The notes beneath the pieces were generated by a model. That model was given only the letters and a program-made list of their open reading frames with translations. It was not told the origin of the DNA and did not search any database. A DNA stretch of 64,000 bases from CAYFJV01 sp964460605 (GTDB lineage Archaea; Nanobdellota; Nanobdellia; Woesearchaeales; GW2011-AR9): positions 72,526 through 136,525 of the forward strand of contig CAYWPT010000001.1 of NCBI GenBank assembly GCA_964460605.1, in the 5' to 3' direction. The position numbers were made by a program, and so were the translations under genes. Of the stretch, positions 8,119-16,128 are shown in pieces (positions within the stretch are counted from its first letter, which is position 1; the number at the start of each line of letters is the position of its first letter).

Positions 8119-9857
8119 TGTTCTGCCTCCGCTACTGCAGCGCCAATTGTCTCTTTTGTTTTCGCTAACTTCTTTGAAGTAAATTCTTTATTTGGCATAT
8201 ATTTTAATCGAGCAATAAATTCTACAGATTCTGAAACTTGTAGTGCTTCAAGATCTAAAGTGTCTATTTTTCCTTTACATTTTTCATAGAATGCAAAGAT
8301 TGCTTCTACCATTGCTAACTGCTTTTCAATCGGACAAAACATATCCACTTCATGGAAAGCATTTTGTTGCAAAAAGTCTTCTCGAATCATCTTTGCTACA
8401 AAAAGTAATAATTGCTGTTCTTTTGGTAAAGAATCTAAACCCACTAATTGTACAATTTCTTGTAATTCTGCTTCTTCTTGTAGAAGAGATTGTGTTTTCT
8501 CTCTAAGTAAATTCCAGTTTTTGGAGATGTTTTCTGAATACCAATCAGAGAGAACATCTTTGTATAAAGAATAAGACTCTAACCAATTGATCGCCCAATA
8601 ATGTCTTTTATTAGCAAGACTAGAATCTAATGCCCAGAAACATTTTGCTATTCTTAAAGTATTTTGAGTAACAGGTTCTGAGAAATCTCCCCCTGGAGGA
8701 CTTACTGCACCGATAACAGAAATACTTCCTTCATCACCACCTAAAGTTTCAACAATTCCTGCTCTTTCATAAAATTCTGCAAGTCTTTTTGCTAAGTAAG
8801 CTGGATAACCTTCTTCACCAGGCATTTCTTCTAATCTTCCTGAAATTTCTCTCATAGCTTCAGCCCAACGACTTGTTGAATCTGCCATTAAAGCTACTGC
8901 GAATCCTTGGTCTCTGAAATATTCTGCTAGAGTAATTCCAGTATAGACACTTGCCTCACGTGCAGCCACTGGCATGTTCGAAGTGTTTGCGATAAGAATA
9001 GTACGCTTCATTAATGCTTCACCAGATTTAGGATCTTTTAGGTGTGGAAATTCTTCTAAAACTTCAACCATCTCGTTTCCACGTTCACCACAACCAACAT
9101 AAACTATAATATCCGCATCGCACCATTTTGCAAAAGATTGTTGTGTAACTGTTTTTCCACAACCAAAAGGTCCAGGAATTGCTGCTACTCCGCCTTTTGC
9201 AACAGGGAAAAGAAAATCAAAAACTCTTTGTCCAGAAATTAATGGTTTTGAGATTCCTAACCTTTTTCCGGTTGGTCTTGCTCTTCGTACTGGCCATTCT
9301 TGTGCTAATTTAATTTCTTTATCGCCAACTTTTCCGATTACATCTTTGAGAGTAAATTCTCCTGGTCGTAATCCTGAAATTTTTCCACTGAATCCAGGTG
9401 GGACTAAAATTTTGTGAGTGATTACTGTGTTTTCTTCAACTTCTCCAATAATTTGTCCTTGTTCAACTTGAGTATTATTTTTCACAGTCGGTGTAAATGT
9501 CCAGACTTTTTCCATATCTAGCGAAGGTAGATCAATACCTTTCTTGATGAAAATACCACTTTTTTCTTTGATAACTTCTAATGGTCTTTGTGTACCATCA
9601 AATACTTGTGCTAGTAATCCTGGGCCTAAAGTAACTGAGAGTGGACTGTGTGTGTTTACAATGGGCTCACCAGGTTTAATTCCGGTGGTTTCTTCATATA
9701 CTTGTACAACTTTTTCTTTGCCACGTAGCTCAATGATTTCTCCTAAAAGAGCATCATTACCTACCTTAACTACATCATTTATTGCCCCATCTACTTCAGC
9801 GTAGACAACAGGACCTGAAATTCTTTTAATTATACCTTTGCTTTTCTTCATTGTCAT
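8115..9857 (-). CDS. atpA: A/V-type ATP synthase catalytic subunit A
   Basis: 580 residues. The P-loop GPFGCGKT is near residues 229-236, preceded by the A-type-specific bulge domain, and GEEGYPAYLAKRLAEFYERAG carries the catalytic glutamate region. It makes or hydrolyses ATP at the A/B interface. No intein is present, although this P-loop is an intein site in some archaea. The listed ATG overlaps atpF by 32 bases; a second ATG two codons later is possible. Confidence 0.97.
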   Translation of the reverse strand: MTMKKSKGIIKRISGPVVYAEVDGAINDVVKVGNDALLGEIIELRGKEKVVQVYEETTGIKPGEPIVNTHSPLSVTLGPGLLAQVFDGTQRPLEVIKEKSGIFIKKGIDLPSLDMEKVWTFTPTVKNNTQVEQGQIIGEVEENTVITHKILVPPGFSGKISGLRPGEFTLKDVIGKVGDKEIKLAQEWPVRRARPTGKRLGISKPLISGQRVFDFLFPVAKGGVAAIPGPFGCGKTVTQQSFAKWCDADIIVYVGCGERGNEMVEVLEEFPHLKDPKSGEALMKRTILIANTSNMPVAAREASVYTGITLAEYFRDQGFAVALMADSTSRWAEAMREISGRLEEMPGEEGYPAYLAKRLAEFYERAGIVETLGGDEGSISVIGAVSPPGGDFSEPVTQNTLRIAKCFWALDSSLANKRHYWAINWLESYSLYKDVLSDWYSENISKNWNLLREKTQSLLQEEAELQEIVQLVGLDSLPKEQQLLLFVAKMIREDFLQQNAFHEVDMFCPIEKQLAMVEAIFAFYEKCKGKIDTLDLEALQVSESVEFIARLKYMPNKEFTSKKLAKTKETIGAAVAEAEQ

Positions 9858-10155
9858 TCCTCATTACTATTCCTAATGTTTCTAAAACTAAATTATCAAT
9901 CTCTTTATTGCTATCTCCCACAATTTTTTCTGGGATGCTCACGAAAAACTTTCCTCGAGCTAAACTATGATTTTTTACTTTTTTGTGAAGGGACTCGTTC
10001 ACTAAAAGAATACTTACATCACGCAGATGTTCCAATGCTTTTGTGATTTCTTCATCTTTTGCTTCTCTATTTATCTCAGCTATGTGTTTTACACCAGCTA
10101 AACCAAATCCAATAATATCATCCTCATATCCAATGATTCCTATTTCTTCTTTCAT
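9826..10155 (-). CDS. atpF: A/V-type ATP synthase subunit F
   Basis: 109 residues. IGIIGYEDDIIGFGLAGV is the conserved start of the Rossmann-like F subunit, and RGKFFVSIPEK is the mid-protein strand. It binds the D subunit in the central stalk. It overlaps atpC by 4 bases upstream and atpA downstream. Confidence 0.9.
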   Translation of the reverse strand: MKEEIGIIGYEDDIIGFGLAGVKHIAEINREAKDEEITKALEHLRDVSILLVNESLHKKVKNHSLARGKFFVSIPEKIVGDSNKEIDNLVLETLGIVMRNDNEEKQRYN

Positions 10156-11180
10156 GCGAGCACCTCTTTGATTTTCTCTGTGCTAAAATTATGATATTTC
10201 ATCTTCAATAAAATGTTCAAGTTTCTTGTATTATTAGTTTTAAGAATAATATAACCAATAAGTGATGCTTCAGATAAAGGGTTACGCGCCATGAAGGCTT
10301 TCCCATCTGCTAACAATCTTCTATACAAGTCTCTTTCTACACATTCTTTCTTTTTTGAATCTATTTTGTAGCCTTCTTCTTGTAACTTTTTTACTAATTC
10401 TTCTACAGACATTCCTTTTTGAAGTTCTTCAATGTGTAGATAACCACCGGGAATGATCGCTTCTTGATGTTTGAGTATTAAACCTACATTGTGTGAGTCA
10501 ATAAGCATTTTCACATATTCTCTTGCTTCTCTACTTTTTGCATAGTAGAGCAATCTTTTGAATAAAAGTAAATCTAAATCTTCTTCAAAAGCTTTGAAAT
10601 GATTCTTTTGAATTTCTTCATAATGTTTTTTGAGAATATCGTAATAGATACTCCCTTTGAGTTCATTTTCTAATTCTTCTAAAGTGATTTGACGTTTTGC
10701 TAAAAATTCTCTAGAAAATACTTCAGAGAGATGATAAATGTCTTGTTTGTTGTACAATTTGAGATTAATTGAACGTACTACACTTTTGATCAGACTAATG
10801 TCATACCTTGATAAAAATACAGACAAAAATTTCTGTGATTGTTCTGGGCTGATTCTTTTTACTTTGATCAATGTCTTTACTAATTCTGTTCTCAGGGCAG
10901 TATCAACACTTGCGTAAGAAAAGTCTGCTGCTAAATATTTCCCTAAACCTTTGAAAGTCTTTTTTTCTAATGAATAAATAATATCGTTGTAAGGTCTGTT
11001 GAAATATTCATCGAACTCTTCAATTTTTACTAATTTAGATCTCATTGCTCGAAGTCTTGCGTTAGTGTAAGCATAAGGATAAATACCAACTAGTGTTTTG
11101 AATACTGGGATAAGTGCAGCTATAAATAGTACAAACAATCCTGCTAAAAGTACCCCGATAAGCACTAATTCATCAACCAT
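10152..11180 (-). CDS. atpC: A/V-type ATP synthase subunit C
   Basis: 342 residues, similar to archaeal C subunits. YAYTNARLRAMRSKLVK near residue 36 is the family start. Here it follows a hydrophobic N-terminal segment (LIGVLLAGLFVLFIAALIPVF) that could cross or anchor in the membrane. The subunit links the rotor ring to the D/F shaft. Its start overlaps the atpE stop by one base. Confidence 0.9.
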   Translation of the reverse strand: MVDELVLIGVLLAGLFVLFIAALIPVFKTLVGIYPYAYTNARLRAMRSKLVKIEEFDEYFNRPYNDIIYSLEKKTFKGLGKYLAADFSYASVDTALRTELVKTLIKVKRISPEQSQKFLSVFLSRYDISLIKSVVRSINLKLYNKQDIYHLSEVFSREFLAKRQITLEELENELKGSIYYDILKKHYEEIQKNHFKAFEEDLDLLLFKRLLYYAKSREAREYVKMLIDSHNVGLILKHQEAIIPGGYLHIEELQKGMSVEELVKKLQEEGYKIDSKKKECVERDLYRRLLADGKAFMARNPLSEASLIGYIILKTNNTRNLNILLKMKYHNFSTEKIKEVLA

Positions 11181-11749
11181 TATATCTTCTCACTAATCTT
11201 TCTTGCAATGAAATCTTTCATTTCTATTAATCTGTTTTCTAAAGATTCTTCTAAAAAAATCTCTTTACTCTCTGCATGTACTGCTAAAATGTTTAGGTTA
11301 GCCTTCATTTTTCCCTTAAGAAAACCTTTTGGCATACCATTCCATACAGAAAATTTGAATTCTTTTTTCTCTAAAGACAAAGTCTTGATTTTTTCCTCTA
11401 CATCTTTGTACAATTCTTTTACAATAGCCACTTTTTTAGCTTGAGACAAAGAAACAATTTCGTCTTTTACTTGTAAAAGTACTTTGTTGTAGAGTAGATC
11501 TTTCTTTTGAGCAAGGTCAACTTTTAGTTGCGTGTTTACTTCAGCAATTTGTGCTGTCTTTTCCGCTTGAGCTTCCCTTTCCGCTTGAGAGAGAAGTTTT
11601 CGTGCTAGACCTTCTGCCTTTTGAGTTTCTTTTTGAATAATAGCCTCTCTTTCCTTTTCTGCATCTAGATACAAAATAGAAAGCTCACGCTGGTATTCTT
11701 GTACGATAAACTCTTCGAGTTCTTTCGACTTGTCAATTACTACCTTCAT
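11180..11749 (-). CDS. atpE: A/V-type ATP synthase subunit E
   Basis: 189 residues. The first ~105 residues form a charged coiled coil, followed by a globular C-terminal region, the normal layout of the peripheral-stalk E subunit that pairs with H. Identification rests on this layout and on its position between K and C in the conserved archaeal order. Confidence 0.88.
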   Translation of the reverse strand: MKVVIDKSKELEEFIVQEYQRELSILYLDAEKEREAIIQKETQKAEGLARKLLSQAEREAQAEKTAQIAEVNTQLKVDLAQKKDLLYNKVLLQVKDEIVSLSQAKKVAIVKELYKDVEEKIKTLSLEKKEFKFSVWNGMPKGFLKGKMKANLNILAVHAESKEIFLEESLENRLIEMKDFIARKISEKI

Positions 11750-11752
11750 TAT

Positions 11753-11983
11753 CTATGCTCCGAAGACGAAGAGTAGTAAGATTGCGATTACGAATCCATA
11801 GATTGCCTGTGTTTCAGGTAATGCTGCGAATACTAACATCTTTGCCAAAAGTTTTTCGTTCTCTGCGGTCGCTCCTGCTGCTGCGCTAGAAGCAATACCT
11901 TGTCCAATACCGGAACCGAGTGCTGCAAATCCAATCGCAATTCCTGCTCCGATAGCAATTAATCCTGTTGCTAATTCTACCAT
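11753..11983 (-). CDS. atpK: A/V-type ATP synthase membrane ring subunit K (c)
   Basis: 76 residues forming a single two-helix hairpin. Helix 1 has GSGIGQG with Q28; helix 2 has PETQAIYG with the ion-carrying E57, then T58, Q59 and Y62. The Gln plus Glu-Thr-x3-Tyr pattern matches the Na+-binding ligands known from Ilyobacter-type c rings, so Na+ coupling is plausible. The protein forms the rotating membrane ring. It lies between atpI and atpE with 3-base and 0-base gaps. Confidence 0.93.
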   Translation of the reverse strand: MVELATGLIAIGAGIAIGFAALGSGIGQGIASSAAAGATAENEKLLAKMLVFAALPETQAIYGFVIAILLLFVFGA

Positions 11984-13764
11984 TATTCTTTACCTCCATG
12001 TGTCTTTATTTTAAATGGTTTGAATGGGTGACCTTCTCCATCGTAGAAGAAGGAAAAAAATTCTACATAATGTAACCTAGCTGCGTGAATACTGCAACCC
12101 AAAATGTTCAATGCGAAATTGAAGGTGTGCCCAAAAATGATGATTAAAATGCTTAAAAGTAAACCTGGGATCCCAAAAGCTAATGTTTTTTCTGCCATTA
12201 CATTAACCGCCAAAGCTACTCCACTTGTCGCTAAAGAGAGTGCTAATAATCTTGCATAAGAGAACCAGGTGCCAAAATAGCCACTAATATCCATGATACC
12301 AAAAATTGATTTTTCTTTGAGTAAAATAAGCACCGCTAAAGTAACAGTAATAATTGAAACAAAAGTTTGTTCTAAATATATTGCAAGCACAGCTATTTGT
12401 ACTAAAGGGAATGGTGCTACTTTAATGAAAACCTCTTCTAAACCCTTTTTATTAGCAAACATTTGATAGATATTTAATCCTACAGCTAAATTCAAATGAA
12501 TGAGTCCGATAATTAAGCTTGCAATAAGGATGGTGAATGATGCACTGAAACTATCGGTGTAGAGTGCAGGGATCTGTACAAGGTTCCCAAAAAATGAGCC
12601 GAAAATGAATCCGAAGAACATTGAAGAGAGTGCTGACCAGAAAAATATTTTTCTTGCGATAGCTGATTCTTCTCCAAATTTATATTTAAGAAGTGCAACT
12701 AAAGCTAAAAGTGCAATCCCGTAACCCACATCACTGAGCATAATCCCGAAAAAGAATGGGAAGAAAAAAGAGATTAATAATGTTGGGTCCACTGCCCGAT
12801 AACTTGGCATTGCAAACAATTTTGTAATCAATTCATAAGTTTTTGAATAAGAGTTGTTACTTAATTTCGTAGGAGCATTTTTTACTGAAGGCCTTGCAGT
12901 AATCATTAACTCTGGAAGAGCTTGTTTTACTTTCTTGATATCTTTACCTTCAATGTAGCCTTCTAAAGCAAAAAGATGTTTACTTTGTTTGAATAAACTT
13001 GAAACTTTGGCTTGCTCATAATAATTTTCTAAAACTGCTGTAAAAAAAGCTAATTTGCTTTCCTTTCCATTTAACTTTTTGAATAGTTCTTTTTCTAATT
13101 CTTTTTGTTTCCTCTTTCCTTCATTAAGTAAAAGTTTAAGTTTATTTTTCTCATAAATGCTTGATCCTAATACGAAAGAAACATCAATCATTTTGAGAGG
13201 ACTTTCTTTAATGTATTTGAGAAATTTTTCCTCTTGCTTTTGAGCAATAGTGATAGCATAATAATGTGTTTTCTTTTTGAAAATGTGTCTGATATCTGCT
13301 GAAAAGTTGATATTAATATTTTTTTGACTTTTGAAAATGAATAATTTAAGCTTTTTTGATTGTGGAATCTTAAAGGAGAAAGGAATTTTGTTTAAGCTTA
13401 AAAGTTGGCCATGTTTTTCTTTAAGATAGGCTTCTAAATCTTTTTTCTCTTCAGTGATTGATTTTACCTTACTCAAATGTCTGTCAATAAAGTCTTGAGC
13501 TTGTGTTTTAACTTTCTCATAATCTGGAAGACCTTCTAAGTGAAAATCCTTTTTGAGATTTCCTTGTTCCATTAAGAAATTTAAATGTAAAAGTAATTTA
13601 GAAATTTCATCGATTTCTGGGAGTACCGTATCATTAGTGAAAGGTTGCGGTAAATCTGCTTTTCTTAAGTGTAAAACACCTAAGTGCTGAAGCTGCGCAA
13701 TAATATCTTTTTTGTCCTCTTTCTTACCAAGAATCCTTAGTACATGTAGTCGTTTTGTGAGCAT
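11983..13764 (-). CDS. atpI: A/V-type ATP synthase subunit I (a)
   Basis: 593 residues. The N-terminal ~300 residues are soluble and charged with long helices; the C-terminal half has seven or eight membrane helices beginning near FFFPFFFGIMLSDVGYG, and ends RLHYVEFFSFFYDGEGHPFKPF, the conserved terminus of the stator subunit. It carries the ion half-channels against the K ring. It is shorter than many homologues (about 640-700). Confidence 0.94.
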   Translation of the reverse strand: MLTKRLHVLRILGKKEDKKDIIAQLQHLGVLHLRKADLPQPFTNDTVLPEIDEISKLLLHLNFLMEQGNLKKDFHLEGLPDYEKVKTQAQDFIDRHLSKVKSITEEKKDLEAYLKEKHGQLLSLNKIPFSFKIPQSKKLKLFIFKSQKNININFSADIRHIFKKKTHYYAITIAQKQEEKFLKYIKESPLKMIDVSFVLGSSIYEKNKLKLLLNEGKRKQKELEKELFKKLNGKESKLAFFTAVLENYYEQAKVSSLFKQSKHLFALEGYIEGKDIKKVKQALPELMITARPSVKNAPTKLSNNSYSKTYELITKLFAMPSYRAVDPTLLISFFFPFFFGIMLSDVGYGIALLALVALLKYKFGEESAIARKIFFWSALSSMFFGFIFGSFFGNLVQIPALYTDSFSASFTILIASLIIGLIHLNLAVGLNIYQMFANKKGLEEVFIKVAPFPLVQIAVLAIYLEQTFVSIITVTLAVLILLKEKSIFGIMDISGYFGTWFSYARLLALSLATSGVALAVNVMAEKTLAFGIPGLLLSILIIIFGHTFNFALNILGCSIHAARLHYVEFFSFFYDGEGHPFKPFKIKTHGGKE

Positions 13765-13771
13765 TACCTGT

Positions 13772-14083
13772 TTACACCATGTTCTTTAATACTTCGGGGA
13801 AGATATCTTTGCTCACGGAGTTAACATCCACATTGTTTAACCATTGTTTTCTTAATTGAGCATCTTGTTCAAGCTCATTAATCCGATTCGCTGCCTCTTG
13901 AAGGAAAGCCTTTTTCTTGTTTTCAGCTTCCTTCTGCGCATCCTTTAGAATAGAATTGTATTCTTCTTCAGCCTCTGTTTTGGCTTTAATAACTATTTTT
14001 TCTGCCTTTTTTTGAGCAGATTTTAACCTTGTTTCCCATAATTCTTCTAAAGCTGCTAAAACTTCAATATTTCTCTCTTCCAT
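13772..14083 (-). CDS. atpH: A/V-type ATP synthase subunit H
   Basis: 103 residues of nearly continuous amphipathic helix rich in Lys, Glu and Ala (KKAEKIVIKAKTEAEEEY), typical of the peripheral-stalk H (AhaH) coiled coil that pairs with E. It is the first gene of the H-I-K-E-C-F-A-B-D operon. The family is identified by form and position rather than by a catalytic motif. Confidence 0.85.
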   Translation of the reverse strand: MEERNIEVLAALEELWETRLKSAQKKAEKIVIKAKTEAEEEYNSILKDAQKEAENKKKAFLQEAANRINELEQDAQLRKQWLNNVDVNSVSKDIFPEVLKNMV

Positions 14084-14105
14084 TTACTCTGGGGTGATGT
14101 GTTCC

Positions 14106-14115
14106 CTTTAAAAAG
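14106..14115 (-). promoter_or_regulatory. Probable TATA box of the ATPase operon
   Basis: On the minus strand TTTTTAAAG lies about 25 bases before the atpH ATG, in the 42-base gap after the oxidoreductase gene. It is the only candidate promoter in that gap. Confidence 0.4.
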
Positions 14116-14125
14116 TTAATGGATT

Positions 14126-15682
14126 TCAAGGCTTTATTTTTCCGAAAATCTTGCGAGATTTCCAAAATCCTAGGATTTTTACGGCTGTCAGGGTTCCTGC
14201 GAAAAGTGCTCCTGCAACACCTGCTGTAAGAATGTCTTGTCCGCTGAGATAGAGATTTTTAATATGAGTTTGTGGTTTTAGGTTCTGATTGTTGAGTCTT
14301 TTGCTAGAATGTTGTAATCCATAAATTTCTCCTTGATTATATTTTGAGAAATATTTTGTACTCAGTGGTGTTGAGAGCTCATAGTGTGTGATATTATCTT
14401 TTGTTTGAGGGTGATGTTTGTAGAGGGTTTCTAAAAGTCTTTGGCTTAATTGTTCTTTGAGGGCTTCATAGTCTTCTGGCCTGTGTTTCCATTCAGAATC
14501 TTCCCACTTTTTGAAAAATTGGTAATTGATAGGTACAATAATTTCTATAGTAGATTTGTTAGGGTATTGTATATCCCATTGTGGATCTTTTGTTGATGGG
14601 AATGAAATGTAAGTTACTGGGAATGGTTGGGTTATGTCTTTTTGTGCTTTTTCGTAGAGTTCATCGAAGTTTTCGTTATCATATATCCATAAGTTGCTTT
14701 GTTTTAGGTTTAATTCTTCTTTTGATTTGTTTAAACCAATGTAAAGACACAAATGTGCTGGTGATGCTTCTAAGGTTTCTGTATTTGGTATAGGCGTTCT
14801 TATGAGTTTGTTTGTGTTATGTAGTCCTACTGTTGAGATAACTCTTTTTGCTTTGATTTTTTTATTTTCTAGTTGTATTCCAAATGCTTTGTTGTTTGAA
14901 ACTAGTATTCTGTAGACTTGCGCTCTGGTAACTACTTGTCCACCGTGTTTTTCAATAGTCTTAGTAATTTGTCTTGCAATTTGTGATGCTCCACCAACCG
15001 GATAATATGCTCCTTCAAAATAATGTGATGTGACCATGGAATGGATAGCTAGGTTTGATTTTTTTGGTGGGAGACCATAGTCACCCCATTGGCCTGTTAA
15101 AACCGCTATAAGGGTTTCATTTTTTGTTAATTTTTTGAGTGTTTCATAAGTGTTTAAGTTGTTGAAATACTTTGCATCTTTTGTAAGGTGCTTGTTTAGA
15201 AATTTAGGGAGGATTTTTGCTAAAAAATTATCTTTTCTTGTTGTCTGGGCTAATTCTAATAATTGAAAATATTTGTTTACTGCTTGTTCTTCTTGAGGGA
15301 AGTTTTTTTTGAGTTCTTGCTTAAGGTTTTCTTTTCCTTTGATGTATTTGTAATGTTTGTTGTTGATTATGATAGTGTCGTAGTTGTCTTCTAAAAGGTT
15401 CCATTTGATTTGCTTTTCTGAGATGTAGTCAAACATTTTTCTAAAAGGTGAATCTTTTTGTAAGTTACCTAAATAGTGTAATCCTACATCCCATTCAAAA
15501 CCTCTTCTTCTAAAAGTATGTGTGAATCCTCCTGCTGTGTGGTGTTGTTCTAATACGAGAACTTTTTGTTTGTGTTGTGCGAGAATGGATGCTACGGTAA
15601 GTCCGGAAATTCCAGAACCAATGATGATAGCATCGTAGTGATCTTTTAATTCTGCTTTGTTTAATGGAGTTCCAATGAGCAT
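14126..15682 (-). CDS. FAD/NAD(P)-dependent oxidoreductase, carotenoid/retinoid saturase-like
   Basis: 518 residues. The N-terminal FAD motif is IIIGSGISGLTVASILA, followed by LEQHHTAGGFTHTF and RGFEWDVGLHYLG, the signature of the phytoene desaturase/CrtISO/all-trans-retinol 13,14-reductase group. The C-terminal FAD motif is LYLSGQDILTAGVAGALFAG. The enzyme should reduce, desaturate or isomerise a polyunsaturated lipid. In an archaeon without an obvious carotenoid cluster nearby, saturation of isoprenoid lipid chains is an alternative. Substrate is unknown. Confidence 0.82.
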   Translation of the reverse strand: MLIGTPLNKAELKDHYDAIIIGSGISGLTVASILAQHKQKVLVLEQHHTAGGFTHTFRRRGFEWDVGLHYLGNLQKDSPFRKMFDYISEKQIKWNLLEDNYDTIIINNKHYKYIKGKENLKQELKKNFPQEEQAVNKYFQLLELAQTTRKDNFLAKILPKFLNKHLTKDAKYFNNLNTYETLKKLTKNETLIAVLTGQWGDYGLPPKKSNLAIHSMVTSHYFEGAYYPVGGASQIARQITKTIEKHGGQVVTRAQVYRILVSNNKAFGIQLENKKIKAKRVISTVGLHNTNKLIRTPIPNTETLEASPAHLCLYIGLNKSKEELNLKQSNLWIYDNENFDELYEKAQKDITQPFPVTYISFPSTKDPQWDIQYPNKSTIEIIVPINYQFFKKWEDSEWKHRPEDYEALKEQLSQRLLETLYKHHPQTKDNITHYELSTPLSTKYFSKYNQGEIYGLQHSSKRLNNQNLKPQTHIKNLYLSGQDILTAGVAGALFAGTLTAVKILGFWKSRKIFGKIKP

Positions 15683-15765
15683 ATGTTTTTGTATTGATGG
15701 TAGTTAATAAGAATTTGCTGTTTTTAGTAGAAGTTTTTTTAAAATATATTTAGAATTGAGTTTAT

Positions 15766-16128
15766 ATGGATGATTTAAGAGAAATTGCACTGATGACTTC
15801 GAGAGAGTTTGCATCGTATCTAAGTGCTCATGAAACTAATAGAGTTGCCTTTTGTAGAGAACACCATCCAAAATTTGGAATAAGTCGATCAAGTTTACAA
15901 ATTATTCTCAGAAATCTTGAACAGGGACACGCATATACATATTTACCAAAGGGAAATGGCCAGAATGGTCCACGCCATAGTAGGAGCAGCCCAAAAGAGA
16001 GAAAAATAAGACTAAAAAGGTTAGCAGTCCTTTATGAAACTCTAGGGCTTGAAAGTGATAATGAGTTGGTAGAAAAAGTTGCTGAGCGTTGGCCAGAGTT
16101 TAATGATTATTATTCTCAAGCAAAGTAG
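15766..16128 (+). CDS. Hypothetical protein, 120 residues
   Basis: No family recognised. The product is soluble, basic and mostly helical, with REFASYLSAHETNRVAFCRE and a segment FGISRSSLQIILRNLEQGHA that could form a helix-turn-helix, so DNA binding is a guess. An AT-rich TATA-like stretch at about 15735-15746 precedes it. Its last 29 bases overlap the convergent asnB-dph6 gene. Confidence 0.5.
   Translation: MDDLREIALMTSREFASYLSAHETNRVAFCREHHPKFGISRSSLQIILRNLEQGHAYTYLPKGNGQNGPRHSRSSPKERKIRLKRLAVLYETLGLESDNELVEKVAERWPEFNDYYSQAK

Noticed and set aside
8243..8506. Open frames antisense to the ATPase, MCM and giant surface protein genes
   Set aside because: They lie wholly inside firm genes on the other strand, have no ribosome sites or recognisable domains and show biased composition expected of shadows.
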